A stretch of 64,000 nt of DNA from the NCBI GenBank assembly GCA_024400455.1, contig JAKSMU010000005.1, positions 153,517 through 217,516 of the forward strand, written 5' to 3'. The DNA comes from Bacteroidales bacterium. GTDB lineage: Bacteria; Bacteroidota; Bacteroidia; Bacteroidales; F082. The notes under the pieces are model-generated. The model was not told where the DNA came from, made no database searches, and worked only from the letters and a program-made list of their open reading frames with translations. Below, piece after piece: positions 1 through 8,394 of this stretch. The stretch's first letter is position 1; the number at the start of each line of letters is the position of its first letter. A program made the position numbers and the translations under genes.

Positions 1-492
1 GCCCTTAGCAACATGACTGACCGCAAGGAAGCCGTCAAACTCACTTTACGCTTCATAAAGATTGCCGTTCTGTTCACATTCCTTGCTTTGGCAGTCATCG
101 TACTTTTACCGACTTCGTTCTACGAATGGGTGCTTTCAAAAGAGTTTTCAGAAATCAAGCATGTCATGCTTTACATGTCGCCGGGCATCATATTTCTGGC
201 AGCACACACCATTTTAGCGCACTATTTTTCCGGAACAGGTCAGCCCAAATACAATTTATACGCCTCAATAACGGGACTTTGTTTCACAATTCCAAGCACT
301 TTACTTTTAGTGAAACCTTTCGGCATCGACGGTGCTGCCATCTCTTCCTCTATTACTTTCGCTGCTTCATTCACTTATCATTGGATTATTTTCCGCAAGC
401 AGAGTTCCGCCCGCATCTCAGACCTTCTGCCTAACAAGGAAGACTGGAATTGGGTCCGGGAAGAAACAAGAAAACTTTTCAATAACAAATAA
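1..492 (+). CDS. polysaccharide/lipid flippase, C-terminal part (cut by window edge)
   Basis: The frame is open from the first base, so the gene begins upstream and only the last 163 residues are seen. They contain several hydrophobic helices (for example residues around IAVLFTFLALAVIVLL and a pair near ITGLCFTIPSTLLLV) and a charged cytoplasmic tail. The GIDGAAISSSI segment with its preceding AHTILAHYFSGTGQPKYN loop is typical of the last helices of MOP-superfamily polysaccharide transporters (Wzx/RfbX-like), which flip lipid-linked glycans across the inner membrane. The assignment rests on this partial sequence only; another MOP member is possible. Confidence 0.75.
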   Translation, partial: ALSNMTDRKEAVKLTLRFIKIAVLFTFLALAVIVLLPTSFYEWVLSKEFSEIKHVMLYMSPGIIFLAAHTILAHYFSGTGQPKYNLYASITGLCFTIPSTLLLVKPFGIDGAAISSSITFAASFTYHWIIFRKQSSARISDLLPNKEDWNWVREETRKLFNNK

Positions 493-495
493 GTA

Positions 496-524
496 TTGGA
501 CTGTGCCATTTTTTTTTATTTTTG
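496..524 (+). promoter_or_regulatory. Bacteroidetes promoter for the 564 gene
   Basis: TTG at 496-498 is followed after 18 bases by TATTTTTG at 517-524, matching the TTTG/TAnnTTTG promoter recognised by the Bacteroidetes primary sigma factor. It lies about 40 bases before the start codon at 564. Confidence 0.65.
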
Positions 525-563
525 CAGCAATAATCATTAAATAATCAACAAAATAAAATTGTC

Positions 564-1694
564 ATGAAAAGAAATCTACTCCTGTTATTATTGGCTTTAG
601 TGCCATGCTGTTTCATTCAGGCTCAGTGCTTTTTCCTGGACAGCTATTATTCAGACGACCACTTCGATCATGTCCAGTTCTATTACAACAACGAAAACTT
701 GTTGGAATCATACCATGTCACGACAGGTATCGAAGGCGAACAAGAAGAGTTCATCGACTCATTGTTTTATGATGAACGCGGCAACGTGATTCGCGTCAAC
801 TCATACCAATATTACAATAACCAATGGATTTTCCCATGCTACATCGAATACACCTATGATGACAAAGACAACCGCACCAGCCGCACCAACTACAACGATT
901 TCGGCAGCGGCCACGAAATTCAGGGCGTCTACACCTATATTTATGAAGACAACGTGCTGACACGCTACGAGATGACCCTCGGCGGCATGCTTCTGATGCG
1001 CGGCACATACACCTATAATGCGCAAGGCCTTCTTGACGAACTGGTAGAAGAAACATACAGTTCATGGATGTACACTTGGGAAAATTCTTCAAAAACCAAG
1101 CACACCTACGATGCCAACGGCAACGAAACCAAAACCGAATATTTTTACTGGGATTACAGTTGGGTTCCTGAACTGGTGACCACCCGCATTTTCGACGAAA
1201 ACAACAACTGCACCATCCGAGAACAAAGCTACAACGGAACAGTAACCGACAGGGTTTCATACGCTTATGATACCGATTACAGCATCAATGACTGCCTCAT
1301 GCCTTATCATCCAGAACCAGCTTACACATGGGATGAATTCCATGGCAACAAACCTATTGGTTTTGGTTGGGAAGCCGCTAACGATGGCGGACAACTGGTC
1401 TATGTATGCGATTATATTTTCCAATATGGCGAATTGGACAATGCCGTCAGCGCAAACTACGCAAGACCTGAAATGGCTGTGATTTTCCCTAATCCTACCG
1501 ATGGCGAACTGAACATCAGCCTTGACGGCCTCAAGCGTGTTGAAATCCTTGATGTCAACGGCAAGCTGGTCATGCAAAGCGAAGCCAACGGCAAAATGCT
1601 GAAAATGAACGTATCCGGACTAGCTTCTGGCCTCTATTTCATCAAGTCGTACAACGGAATGACCTGCACCATGAATAAAATTCAGGTGAAATAA
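564..1694 (+). CDS. secreted YD-repeat-like protein with type IX sorting domain
   Basis: The product has 376 residues. A signal peptide (about residues 1-20, MKRNLLLLLLALVPCCFIQA) is followed by a mid-region rich in Tyr, Asn and Asp with recurring patterns such as 'YDERGNVIRV', 'YDDKDNRTSR' and 'YDANGNETKT', reminiscent of degenerate YD/RHS strands. The last 75 or so residues (AVIFPNPTDGELNISL ... LASGLYFIK) form a classic Por secretion system C-terminal sorting domain type A, so the protein should be exported by the type IX system and attached to the cell surface or released. No enzyme motif is seen and the function is unknown. It has its own promoter and is followed by a large inverted repeat. 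Confidence 0.8.
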   Translation: MKRNLLLLLLALVPCCFIQAQCFFLDSYYSDDHFDHVQFYYNNENLLESYHVTTGIEGEQEEFIDSLFYDERGNVIRVNSYQYYNNQWIFPCYIEYTYDDKDNRTSRTNYNDFGSGHEIQGVYTYIYEDNVLTRYEMTLGGMLLMRGTYTYNAQGLLDELVEETYSSWMYTWENSSKTKHTYDANGNETKTEYFYWDYSWVPELVTTRIFDENNNCTIREQSYNGTVTDRVSYAYDTDYSINDCLMPYHPEPAYTWDEFHGNKPIGFGWEAANDGGQLVYVCDYIFQYGELDNAVSANYARPEMAVIFPNPTDGELNISLDGLKRVEILDVNGKLVMQSEANGKMLKMNVSGLASGLYFIKSYNGMTCTMNKIQVK

Positions 1695-1718
1695 TAGTTT
1701 TGGCATAAAAATCGATAA

Positions 1719-1777
1719 AAACAGTTCAAAGTGGTTCAAATGTTTTTATTCAAAACTTGAACCATTTTGAACTGTTT
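1719..1777 (+). repeat. 21-bp inverted repeat, probable terminator or RNA element
   Basis: The arms at 1719-1739 and 1757-1777 are complementary over 21 positions with one G-U pair, around a 17-base loop. It lies 25 bases after the stop at 1694 and 12 bases before the ATG at 1790. Only a weak T-run follows, so it could be a terminator for the upstream gene or a leader structure for the downstream one. Confidence 0.6.
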
Positions 1778-1789
1778 AATTTTCAGAAT

Positions 1790-2992
1790 ATGAAACGTGT
1801 ATTTTTCTTGATTTCATCGCTGCTCATGATTTGCAGCGCAAGCCTCAAGGCTCAGATTTTCAAATTGGACGAAGGTCAAAAGATTGCTTTCGTTCCAAAG
1901 GAACAGTATGTGTCGGCAGCACAGCAAATGGACGATTACCTGCCACTTTTGCAAGGCAAAAGAGTTGGCGTGGTTGGCAATCAAACCAGCATCATCGGAA
2001 CGACGCATCTTGTTGACGCACTGTTGGATGAAGGCATTAACATTAAGAAAATCTACACGCCAGAACATGGTTTCCGTGGCGCTGCTGATGCTGGAGCTAA
2101 AGTCAGCAGTGGAAAAGACGAAAAGACGGGACTTCCGATTGTCTCTCTTTATGGCAAAACCAAGAAACCTACACCGGAAATGCTACAAGGCATCGATGTG
2201 ATTTTATTTGACTTGCAAGATGTCGGCGTACGTTTCTACACTTACATTTCCACCCTTACATACGTCATGGAAGCTGCAGCCGAAAATAACATTCCTGTCA
2301 TTGTTCTCGACCACCCCAATCCAAACGGCTTTTATGTTGATGGTCCGGTTTTGAAATCGGAAAACAAATCGTTTGTCGGAATGCATGCCGTGCCAGTAGT
2401 TTACGGCATGACGATTGGCGAATACGGCAAAATGGTCAATGGAGAAAAATGGCTGAAAAACGGAATTCAATGCGATTTAACCGTAATACCTATTAGTAAT
2501 TACAACCGCAATGCCATCTACGAACTGCCAGTGAAGCCATCACCGAACCTGCCAAATTGGGAATCGGTATACCTCTATCCTACCCTTTGCTTCTTTGAAG
2601 GCAGCATCGTCAGCGTGGGCCGTGGTACCGAAACACCTTTCCAAATTTTCGGACACCCAAGCATGCGTGGCGAATATAGTTTCACTCCACAAAGCACATC
2701 TGGCGCGTCAAAACCTCTGCTGGAAGGTCAGCGCTGCCGAGGCGAAAACCTTGTGGAATTTGCCCATGGTTATGCTTTCAACGCCAACCAGTTGCATTTG
2801 GAATGGATTATTGAAGCCTACCAGCAACTCAGCGACAAAGATTTCTTCACCAACTATTTCCATCTGCTCTCTGGCGACAAAAAACTCCGCAGTCAAATTG
2901 AGCAAGGCCTTTCTGTTGACGAAATCCGCACCAGCTGGAAAAAAGAAATTGACAAGTTTAAGGAAATTCGCAACAAATACTTGATGTATTAA
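1790..2992 (+). CDS. namZ: NamZ-type exo-beta-N-acetylmuramidase (DUF1343)
   Basis: The 400-residue product starts with a signal peptide (MKRVFFLISSLLMICSASLKA) and carries the diagnostic DUF1343 motifs: GNQTS near residue 73, TPEHGFRGAADAGA, SLYG, DVGVRFYTYISTL and VLDHPNPNGF. The characterised family member, Bacillus subtilis NamZ (YbbC), removes N-acetylmuramic acid from the non-reducing ends of peptidoglycan fragments, so a periplasmic role in cell-wall recycling is likely. An upstream in-frame TTG at 1757 lies inside the inverted repeat; ATG 1790 is chosen because it begins the signal peptide. The stop shares a TTAA palindrome with the convergent gene's stop. Confidence 0.88.
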   Translation: MKRVFFLISSLLMICSASLKAQIFKLDEGQKIAFVPKEQYVSAAQQMDDYLPLLQGKRVGVVGNQTSIIGTTHLVDALLDEGINIKKIYTPEHGFRGAADAGAKVSSGKDEKTGLPIVSLYGKTKKPTPEMLQGIDVILFDLQDVGVRFYTYISTLTYVMEAAAENNIPVIVLDHPNPNGFYVDGPVLKSENKSFVGMHAVPVVYGMTIGEYGKMVNGEKWLKNGIQCDLTVIPISNYNRNAIYELPVKPSPNLPNWESVYLYPTLCFFEGSIVSVGRGTETPFQIFGHPSMRGEYSFTPQSTSGASKPLLEGQRCRGENLVEFAHGYAFNANQLHLEWIIEAYQQLSDKDFFTNYFHLLSGDKKLRSQIEQGLSVDEIRTSWKKEIDKFKEIRNKYLMY

Positions 2993-4170
2993 GCCGCTTC
3001 CTTTTTCATTTTTCTCTCATTTATTGCATTCACAATCAAAGCGATGGCGCCATCGCCTGTTACATTGCATGCCGTTCCGAAACTATCCATAGCGATGTAC
3101 AAGGCAATCATCAGGCCGAGCATATCTTGTGTGAAGCCAAGAATCGAACTCAACACACCTAATGCCGCCATAATGGCACCGCCAGGAACTCCCGGAGCTG
3201 CAACCATTACGATGCCCAGCATACAGATAAAGCCCGCGTAAGTCCCTAAACCTAATGTCATGCCGTTCATCAACACGATGGCATAGGAACATGCTACAAT
3301 CTTTAAAATGCTGCCAGCCAAATGTATGGTAGCGCAAAGCGGAACCGTAAAGCCAGCAATGTCATCATTCACACCATTTTTCTTTGCCTGAGCCAAGGTA
3401 ACCGGAATTGTGGCAGCCGACGATTGCGTTCCTAAAGCTGTAACATACGCCGGCAACATGTTGACCAAACACCTGAGAGGATTTTTCTTTGCGACAATTC
3501 CGGCCACACAAAACTGGAACAGCAACAACACGGCAGTCATGGCAAAGATTATGAGGATTACCTTGAGGAAGATGCTCAATATAAAACCAATTTCACTTTC
3601 AACGCAGATTTTCATGAAAATGCCAAAGATATAAATCGGAAACAACGGAATGATTGCCTTGGCAATCAGCATGTTGACCAAATCACGGAATTCAATAAGA
3701 ATATTCTTGAAAGTATCGCCTTTCACAGATGCGAGACCTAATCCCAAAACAAAAGCCAAAATTAAAGCTGTCATGACTTCCATCAAAGGTGGCATTTCGA
3801 TGGTGAAATATGGCTCCACCGCATTTTTCGTCATGCTGCTTAAATCGGCAACCGAACCCGATTGTATGAAATTCGGGAACACCGTACTGCTTACAGAATA
3901 GGAGAAAAATCCGGAAATCAATGTCGAACCGTAGGCCAAAGCCACGGTTATCCACAGCAAACGACCTGCATTTTTACCTAATTCGGCAATACCCGGAGCA
4001 ACCAAACCAATGATAATGAGCGGAATGATAAAATTCAGAAAATTTCCGAAAATCCCATTAAAAGTAACGAAAATCCTCACCAACCAAGTCGGGAAGAAAA
4101 ATGAACACGCGATGCCAAGAATAATGGCAACGATGACTTTTGGCAACAAGCCTATCTTTTTGATTTTCAT
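2989..4170 (-). CDS. DAACS-family dicarboxylate/amino acid:cation symporter
   Basis: The 393-residue integral membrane protein has the DAACS fold: about eight helices, a first hairpin-loop motif 'QSSAATIPVTL' and a late substrate-site helix 'DSFGTACNVTGDGAIALIV'. The family imports glutamate, aspartate, serine/threonine or C4-dicarboxylates with Na+ or H+. The usual NMDG motif in TM7 is replaced here by 'IHLAGS', so it is closer to SstT-like or uncharacterised branches than to GltP/GltT, and the substrate is uncertain. It runs convergently into namZ and is followed upstream by the aminotransferase terminator. Confidence 0.85.
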   Translation of the reverse strand: MKIKKIGLLPKVIVAIILGIACSFFFPTWLVRIFVTFNGIFGNFLNFIIPLIIIGLVAPGIAELGKNAGRLLWITVALAYGSTLISGFFSYSVSSTVFPNFIQSGSVADLSSMTKNAVEPYFTIEMPPLMEVMTALILAFVLGLGLASVKGDTFKNILIEFRDLVNMLIAKAIIPLFPIYIFGIFMKICVESEIGFILSIFLKVILIIFAMTAVLLLFQFCVAGIVAKKNPLRCLVNMLPAYVTALGTQSSAATIPVTLAQAKKNGVNDDIAGFTVPLCATIHLAGSILKIVACSYAIVLMNGMTLGLGTYAGFICMLGIVMVAAPGVPGGAIMAALGVLSSILGFTQDMLGLMIALYIAMDSFGTACNVTGDGAIALIVNAINERKMKKEAA

Positions 4171-4190
4171 AATAATCCATCTAATAAAAA

Positions 4191-4219
4191 TGCCGCCATT
4201 GTGATTTACAACGGCGGCA
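4191..4219 (-). terminator. terminator of the aminotransferase gene
   Basis: The arms 4191-4202 and 4208-4219 pair over 12 positions with one mismatch and a five-base loop. Read on the minus strand the hairpin is followed by a T-rich run (TTTTTATT), as in intrinsic terminators. Confidence 0.7.
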
Positions 4220-4238
4220 TGTCATAATTTACACAGAA

Positions 4239-5438
4239 TTAGAAATGCATTCTGCCTGGATAAACCTTCAAGGCTTCTTCAAGGCATTTCAATGCAGCCT
4301 GCAAGTCTTCGACCTTCAAGCAGTAACTGATACGGACTTCGTCCTTACCCATACCTTCAACCGAATAGAAACCAGTGGCAGGAGCCAGCATGACAGTTTC
4401 ACCATTATAGTTGAATTCTTCAAGCAACCACTTGCAGAAAGCATCAGAATCATCGATAGGAAGACGAGCCACAGCATAGAAAGCACCTCTTGGCGTTGGG
4501 CAGAAGCAACCAGGAATAGCATTCACGCCAACCACGACACAATTGCGGCGTGCCAAATATTCATTCTTAACCTCAGCGAAATACTCCTCAGGAGTATCGA
4601 CAGCAGCTTCAGCAAAAACTTGGCTGAAAGCTGAAGGGCACAAACGGGCTTGAGCATATTTCATGGCAGCCTTCATCACTTCCTTGTTCTTAGAGACGAA
4701 CATGCCCAGACGGGCACCGCAAGCACTGTAACGCTTTGATACTGAGTCGAACATAATGACATGATCATCAATACCCAGATTCAAGGATGGGAACACATAC
4801 TTGCCATCGTAAGCAAATTCACGATACACTTCGTCGACAAACAGGAACAAGTCGTATTTCTTAACAAGATCAGCCAATTGATGCAATTCCTCTTCCGAAT
4901 AAACAGCACCCGTAGGGTTGTTAGGATTGCAAATCATGATGGCCTTCGTCTTATTGGTAATGACCTTTTCGAATTCCTCGATTGAAGGAAGCGCAAAGCC
5001 CCTGTGGATGAACGACATGATAGGCTTCACTACCACATCCGATTCTGTAGCGAAACCATTGTAGTTAGCGTAGAACGGTTCAGGAATAATGACTTCGTCA
5101 CCAGCATCCAAGCAGACACCGAAAGCAAACTGAATGGCTTCAGAACCACCATTGGTGAGGATGATTTCGTCTTCCGTAACATCGATTCCCCACTTTTTGT
5201 AGTATTCAGTCATTTTTCTACGGGTTGATGCTTCACCTGCCGAATGTGTGTAAGCCAACACTTTCCAGCGGTAATCGTTCAACGCTTCAAGAGCGAAACG
5301 AGGCGTTTCGATGTCAGGCTGACCAATATTGAGATGATAGACTTTAATGCCTCTTGCCTTAGCTGCGTCTGAATAAGGGACGAGTCGGCGGATAGGCGAC
5401 GCAGGCATTGCCTGACCTTTTTTAGATACTTGTGGCAT
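4239..5438 (-). CDS. pyridoxal-phosphate-dependent class I/II aminotransferase
   Basis: The 399-residue cytoplasmic enzyme has fold-type-I aminotransferase motifs: NIGQPDIETP near the N-terminus, TNGGSEAIQF (cofactor phosphate), the NPNNPTGAVYS substrate/cofactor loop, the 'FVDEVYREF' Asp/Tyr pair, and the Schiff-base lysine in SVSKRYSACGARLG. The C-terminal Arg of 'DEVRISYCL' would bind the substrate carboxylate. It is AspC/AraT-like and probably acts on aspartate, aromatic or branched amino acids; the sequence does not tell which. It lies downstream of DUF1573 on the same strand, separated by a weak hairpin at 5468-5498. Confidence 0.88.
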   Translation of the reverse strand: MPQVSKKGQAMPASPIRRLVPYSDAAKARGIKVYHLNIGQPDIETPRFALEALNDYRWKVLAYTHSAGEASTRRKMTEYYKKWGIDVTEDEIILTNGGSEAIQFAFGVCLDAGDEVIIPEPFYANYNGFATESDVVVKPIMSFIHRGFALPSIEEFEKVITNKTKAIMICNPNNPTGAVYSEEELHQLADLVKKYDLFLFVDEVYREFAYDGKYVFPSLNLGIDDHVIMFDSVSKRYSACGARLGMFVSKNKEVMKAAMKYAQARLCPSAFSQVFAEAAVDTPEEYFAEVKNEYLARRNCVVVGVNAIPGCFCPTPRGAFYAVARLPIDDSDAFCKWLLEEFNYNGETVMLAPATGFYSVEGMGKDEVRISYCLKVEDLQAALKCLEEALKVYPGRMHF

Positions 5439-5467
5439 AAGATTATATTATAGGTGTTTGAAATTAA

Positions 5468-5498
5468 AAAAGCCATCTAAATTGATTAGACAGCTTTT
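5468..5498 (-). terminator. weak intergenic hairpin
   Basis: AAAAGC and TCTAA at 5468-5480 pair with TTAGA and GCTTTT at 5486-5498, with an internal CA/CA mismatch. It lies between the DUF1573 gene and the aminotransferase gene and could terminate or attenuate transcription. Confidence 0.4.
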
Positions 5499-5517
5499 AG
5501 TTGAATTTTTTATTGAA

Positions 5518-5964
5518 TTATCTGTTATTGACAGGAGAACCTGAACCAAAGTTATTTTCAGGCATTGCTTCAGCCGGCTGATCCAAGACGGTGCCCTTAA
5601 TACGAAGGACAACGGTGCCGTTCTGAATAGCATTTGACGTGACAGTCACAGTCTTGTTGATAATGCCCGGACGATTGGTCCTGTAGGTTACCTTAATGAC
5701 TTCCGATTCGCCAGGAAGAATTGGTTCCTTTGGCCAAGTAGGAATTGTGCAGCCGCAGCTTGACTTCGGTTTCTGAACTATCAGAGGTTCATTACCGGTG
5801 TTAGTGAAACGGAATTCACATTCGCCATTGCCGTTGTAAGGCACGTTGCCATAATCGTGGACGGTCTTTTCAAACTCGATTTCAGCGCCATTTCTGACTT
5901 CCTGAGCTTTCACTGCTCCTGCAAACAAGAGGAACAGGCCAAGTAAACAAACTACTTTCTTCAT
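5518..5964 (-). CDS. DUF1573 domain secreted protein
   Basis: The 148-residue product has a signal peptide (MKKVVCLLGLFLLFAGAVKA) and one DUF1573 Ig-like domain with its hallmark 'FRFTNTGNEPL' and 'SSCGCTIPTWPKEPILPGE' segments, the latter containing the conserved C-x-C pair. The family is abundant in Bacteroidetes and is exported; its role is unknown. A GTG at 5973 is in frame, but ATG 5964 begins the signal peptide and sits 25 bases after the promoter box at 5990-5997. Confidence 0.85.
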   Translation of the reverse strand: MKKVVCLLGLFLLFAGAVKAQEVRNGAEIEFEKTVHDYGNVPYNGNGECEFRFTNTGNEPLIVQKPKSSCGCTIPTWPKEPILPGESEVIKVTYRTNRPGIINKTVTVTSNAIQNGTVVLRIKGTVLDQPAEAMPENNFGSGSPVNNR

Positions 5965-5989
5965 TTTTATCACTTATTTTAAAATTGCA

Positions 5990-6024
5990 CAAAAGTATGA
6001 ATTTATTCTGAATGTGTGCGCAAA
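5990..6024 (-). promoter_or_regulatory. promoter of the DUF1573 gene
   Basis: On the minus strand TTTG (6021-6024) and TACTTTTG (5990-5997) are separated by 23 bases, which fits the Bacteroidetes consensus. Confidence 0.6.
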
Positions 6025-6099
6025 CTTTTGATTTTTTGCACAAAAATCAATTATCCAAAAACCATACCAAAAACAGAAGAAAAAAAATTCATTTTTTTG

Positions 6100-6129
6100 T
6101 TGCGCGTATTGAAAAATGTACTACTTTTG
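6100..6129 (+). promoter_or_regulatory. promoter of tRNA-CAU
   Basis: TTG (6100-6102) and TACTTTTG (6122-6129) are separated by 19 bases, directly upstream of the tRNA at 6143. Confidence 0.7.
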
Positions 6130-6142
6130 CACCCCGAAAGAC

Positions 6143-6216
6143 GGCGGGATAGCTCAGTAGGTTAGAGCGTCGGATTCATAACCCGGAGGTCATGAGTTCA
6201 ATTCTCATTCCCGCTA
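6143..6216 (+). tRNA. tRNA-Met (anticodon CAU), elongator type likely
   Basis: The 74-base cloverleaf has acceptor arm GGCGGGA/TCCCGCT (first pair G-U), D-arm GCTC/GAGC, anticodon loop TTCATAA, a five-base variable loop AGGTC, perfect T-arm ATGAG/CTCAT with loop TTCAATT, and discriminator A. CCA is not encoded. The anticodon stem has an A-C apposition at its loop-closing position (31-39). The first pair is not the C1-A72 of initiators, so it is an elongator tRNA-Met, or a tRNA-Ile whose C34 is modified to lysidine; sequence alone cannot fully separate these. Confidence 0.9.
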
Positions 6217-6220
6217 CTTC

Positions 6221-6256
6221 AGAAGCAAGGTCAAAAGCCTTGCTTCTTTCGTTTTT
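6221..6256 (+). terminator. terminator after tRNA-CAU
   Basis: The arms 6221-6230 and 6238-6247 pair perfectly over 10 bp (AGAAGCAAGG / CCTTGCTTCT) with a seven-base loop, followed by TTCGTTTTT. A near copy occurs at 7442-7471. Confidence 0.8.
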
Positions 6257-6402
6257 AGTGTGGATTTCAAAAATCAATTTTCTCTCCCAAGAACTTACTA
6301 CAAGCATCTTCTCCTTATCACTAAGGCAAATAAAGATAATCCACAACTAAATTCCGTCATATAGATTTTTACGGAAAAAGCAGACATTAGGAAAAAACAC
6401 AT

Positions 6403-6410
6403 TATATTTG
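6403..6410 (+). promoter_or_regulatory. -7 box for the 6503 gene
   Basis: TATATTTG followed by CA fits the TAnnTTTG element, about 90 bases upstream of the start at 6503. No convincing -33 box is visible. Confidence 0.45.
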
Positions 6411-6502
6411 CAGCATTGATGTCTTTGAGGGCTGTTTAATGGACTTCGCAGAACTCAGAGAGTCAATATGAAATAATGTAAAACAGAAGTCCTTGCATTT
6501 AT

Positions 6503-7417
6503 ATGAAAAAAACATTGGTTTTATTTTTGCTGATGCTAACGGCTTCATTCGGTTTTGCGGCACAAGACTATTATTACACCTTACTGTTTGGTAAGGCCGG
6601 AGACCTGCTTCTACCTGCTAAAATCGTGGCTTCCAGCATTGCTGTCGATAAAGATTGCGTGAGCGCGTCAGCAACCGAAAACCCATCCGTCATTCATCTT
6701 GAAGGACGCAAACTCGGCAGCGCCGTTGTGACATGCCGTCTCGCCTCTGGAACAAATGTCTCCATCCATGTCCGCGTGGTCTCGTCGTTCCAAGCGCTTG
6801 TGAAAGACGTTAAAGACACAAACAACGGTGTCGAATGGGACGGAGTCTATCAGTTCATCCGCCCTTCTGGAGATTACAGCTTCTCCTACACGGTTTATGA
6901 CCATTCCGAAAGCTGGGACTATGCAGTTCAATATGTTAATCCTCGATACTATTTTTGGGATGGCCAATACGGAATCAATCATCTTTATGATGGAGAACGC
7001 GAGCTATACCTTATCACCAACACGAGTGCGAATGACAGCACTTGGTACACCACTGATGGCGATCGCTTGGGAGACAGATATACCAACCTCGAAACCTCAC
7101 ACACAGAATACCTTGAAAACAGAGATGCCAATATTGCAATACGCGGTGGTTTCGAATATCTGCAACTGTTGGAAGAGACTTTTGAAAACACCTTCATGAA
7201 AGTATTCCGTCAATATGGCAAGAGCAACAAGGATTTAGCCAAACATTTCGTTGGCTATGACTACTGTTGCGGTGTGCGATGCTGGGTTTTTGAAGGCCGC
7301 GGATTAAACACCATCAACTACACTTTTTGGGTGGATCCGGCCAACGGAATGTGCCTTCGTTGCATTTACAATGAAGACGAGCTCTTTGAGGTTACAAAGT
7401 ATGACATGAAAGACTAA
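6503..7417 (+). CDS. secreted protein of unknown function
   Basis: The 304-residue product begins with a clear signal peptide (MKKTLVLFLLMLTASFGFA) ending at an Ala-Gln junction. I do not recognise the family. Residues about 25-95 look like beta strands resembling a bacterial Ig-like fold ('SVIHLEGRKLGSAVVTCRLASG'), and the rest is rich in Tyr, Trp and Asp, ending in 'VDPANGMCLRCIYNEDELFEVTKYD', which resembles the tail of outer-membrane lipoprotein-sorting-like folds, although this is a weak impression. It stands alone, bracketed by two near-identical hairpins at 6221 and 7442. Confidence 0.7.
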   Translation: MKKTLVLFLLMLTASFGFAAQDYYYTLLFGKAGDLLLPAKIVASSIAVDKDCVSASATENPSVIHLEGRKLGSAVVTCRLASGTNVSIHVRVVSSFQALVKDVKDTNNGVEWDGVYQFIRPSGDYSFSYTVYDHSESWDYAVQYVNPRYYFWDGQYGINHLYDGERELYLITNTSANDSTWYTTDGDRLGDRYTNLETSHTEYLENRDANIAIRGGFEYLQLLEETFENTFMKVFRQYGKSNKDLAKHFVGYDYCCGVRCWVFEGRGLNTINYTFWVDPANGMCLRCIYNEDELFEVTKYDMKD

Positions 7418-7441
7418 GAAAGAAACAAACAATCATTTTAT

Positions 7442-7475
7442 AAAGAAGCAAGGTCACAGCCTTGCTTCTTTCATT
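7442..7475 (+). terminator. terminator after the 6503 gene
   Basis: The arms 7442-7453 and 7460-7471 pair over 12 bp around a six-base loop. The sequence and its downstream TTTC run closely resemble the terminator at 6221-6256. Confidence 0.75.
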
Positions 7476-7502
7476 TATGGTGTTGATTTACAGCTTACAA
7501 AA

Positions 7503-8387
7503 TCATTCTCCCTTTTTCGTCGTCAGAATCATGAAAAGGATGGAGAAAAGAATCAGCACCACGCCGATGGCGACATTCAGCGTGAAAGGCTCGTGAAACA
7601 CGGCCACGCCTATGAAAATGGCCGTCAAAGGTTCCAAAATGCCCATCACCGAGGTCTTCGTGGCGCCGATTTTTTTTGTGGCCGCTGCCAAAGTGATGGT
7701 CGCTAATGCCGTTGGCAAAATGGCCAATCCAATCACATTCAGCCAGCACGAAGCATCAGGCATTCTGTTGAGTTCCATACCGCATTTTGTGAAGAAGAAC
7801 AAAACAATAGTGCCAATCAGGAAACAGTAAAAGGTCAAGGTCAGGTTAGGCAAGGCCTTCACTTCCTTGCTTTGGTTGACAAATATTATAAATAAGGTGT
7901 AGCACAAACCAGACAGCACCACCAAGACGATGCCGCGCCAGTCAATCAAGCCGCCCTCGCCGTTCAGCGAAAGCAAGACCGCACCCGCAACGCCGGCAAA
8001 GATGGAAACCCAGGTCTGCCAACTTGACCGCTGCCCGAAAAACATCATAATCACCGCAACCATAATGGGATAAACATACAACACACTGGTCGCAATGCCC
8101 GATGGAATAAACTTGTAAGAAATGAAAAGCGTGATGCTGCACAAAGTAAACAGCGTCCCGACTATAGTCATCAATCCAAATTGTTTCCAACTGATTTTCA
8201 ATTGTTTTCCAGCAACCAACATAAAGACAAGCATCAACAGAACCGCCATGCCATAACGGTAAAACAGCAACGAATTGACATCCAATCCCTTATTCAAAAC
8301 CGGCACGCCAAACAAAGGATTCATGCCGTAAGTGATTCCCGACAAAATACCGGCCAGATAGCCCCACCATGTTGATTTATTTTTCAT
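7503..8387 (-). CDS. EamA/DMT-family permease
   Basis: The 294-residue protein has ten predicted transmembrane helices arranged as two EamA repeats (about residues 8-140 and 152-288), each ending in the family's Pro/Gly-containing helix ('SVLYVYPIMVAVIMMFF', 'SVMGILEPLTAIFIGVAVF'). DMT exporters of this type move amino acids, metabolites or drugs; the substrate cannot be read from sequence. The start codon is preceded directly by an unusual tandem octamer array (8395-8470), which occupies the place of its promoter and leader. Confidence 0.85.
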   Translation of the reverse strand: MKNKSTWWGYLAGILSGITYGMNPLFGVPVLNKGLDVNSLLFYRYGMAVLLMLVFMLVAGKQLKISWKQFGLMTIVGTLFTLCSITLFISYKFIPSGIATSVLYVYPIMVAVIMMFFGQRSSWQTWVSIFAGVAGAVLLSLNGEGGLIDWRGIVLVVLSGLCYTLFIIFVNQSKEVKALPNLTLTFYCFLIGTIVLFFFTKCGMELNRMPDASCWLNVIGLAILPTALATITLAAATKKIGATKTSVMGILEPLTAIFIGVAVFHEPFTLNVAIGVVLILFSILFMILTTKKGE

Positions 8388-8394
8388 TTTATAT

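Noticed and set aside
1757..1789. TTG start for namZ
   Set aside because: It lies within the inverted repeat and would place 11 residues before a normal signal peptide.
6143..6216. tRNA-CAU as initiator tRNA
   Set aside because: The first acceptor pair is G-U rather than the unpaired C1-A72 typical of bacterial initiators.
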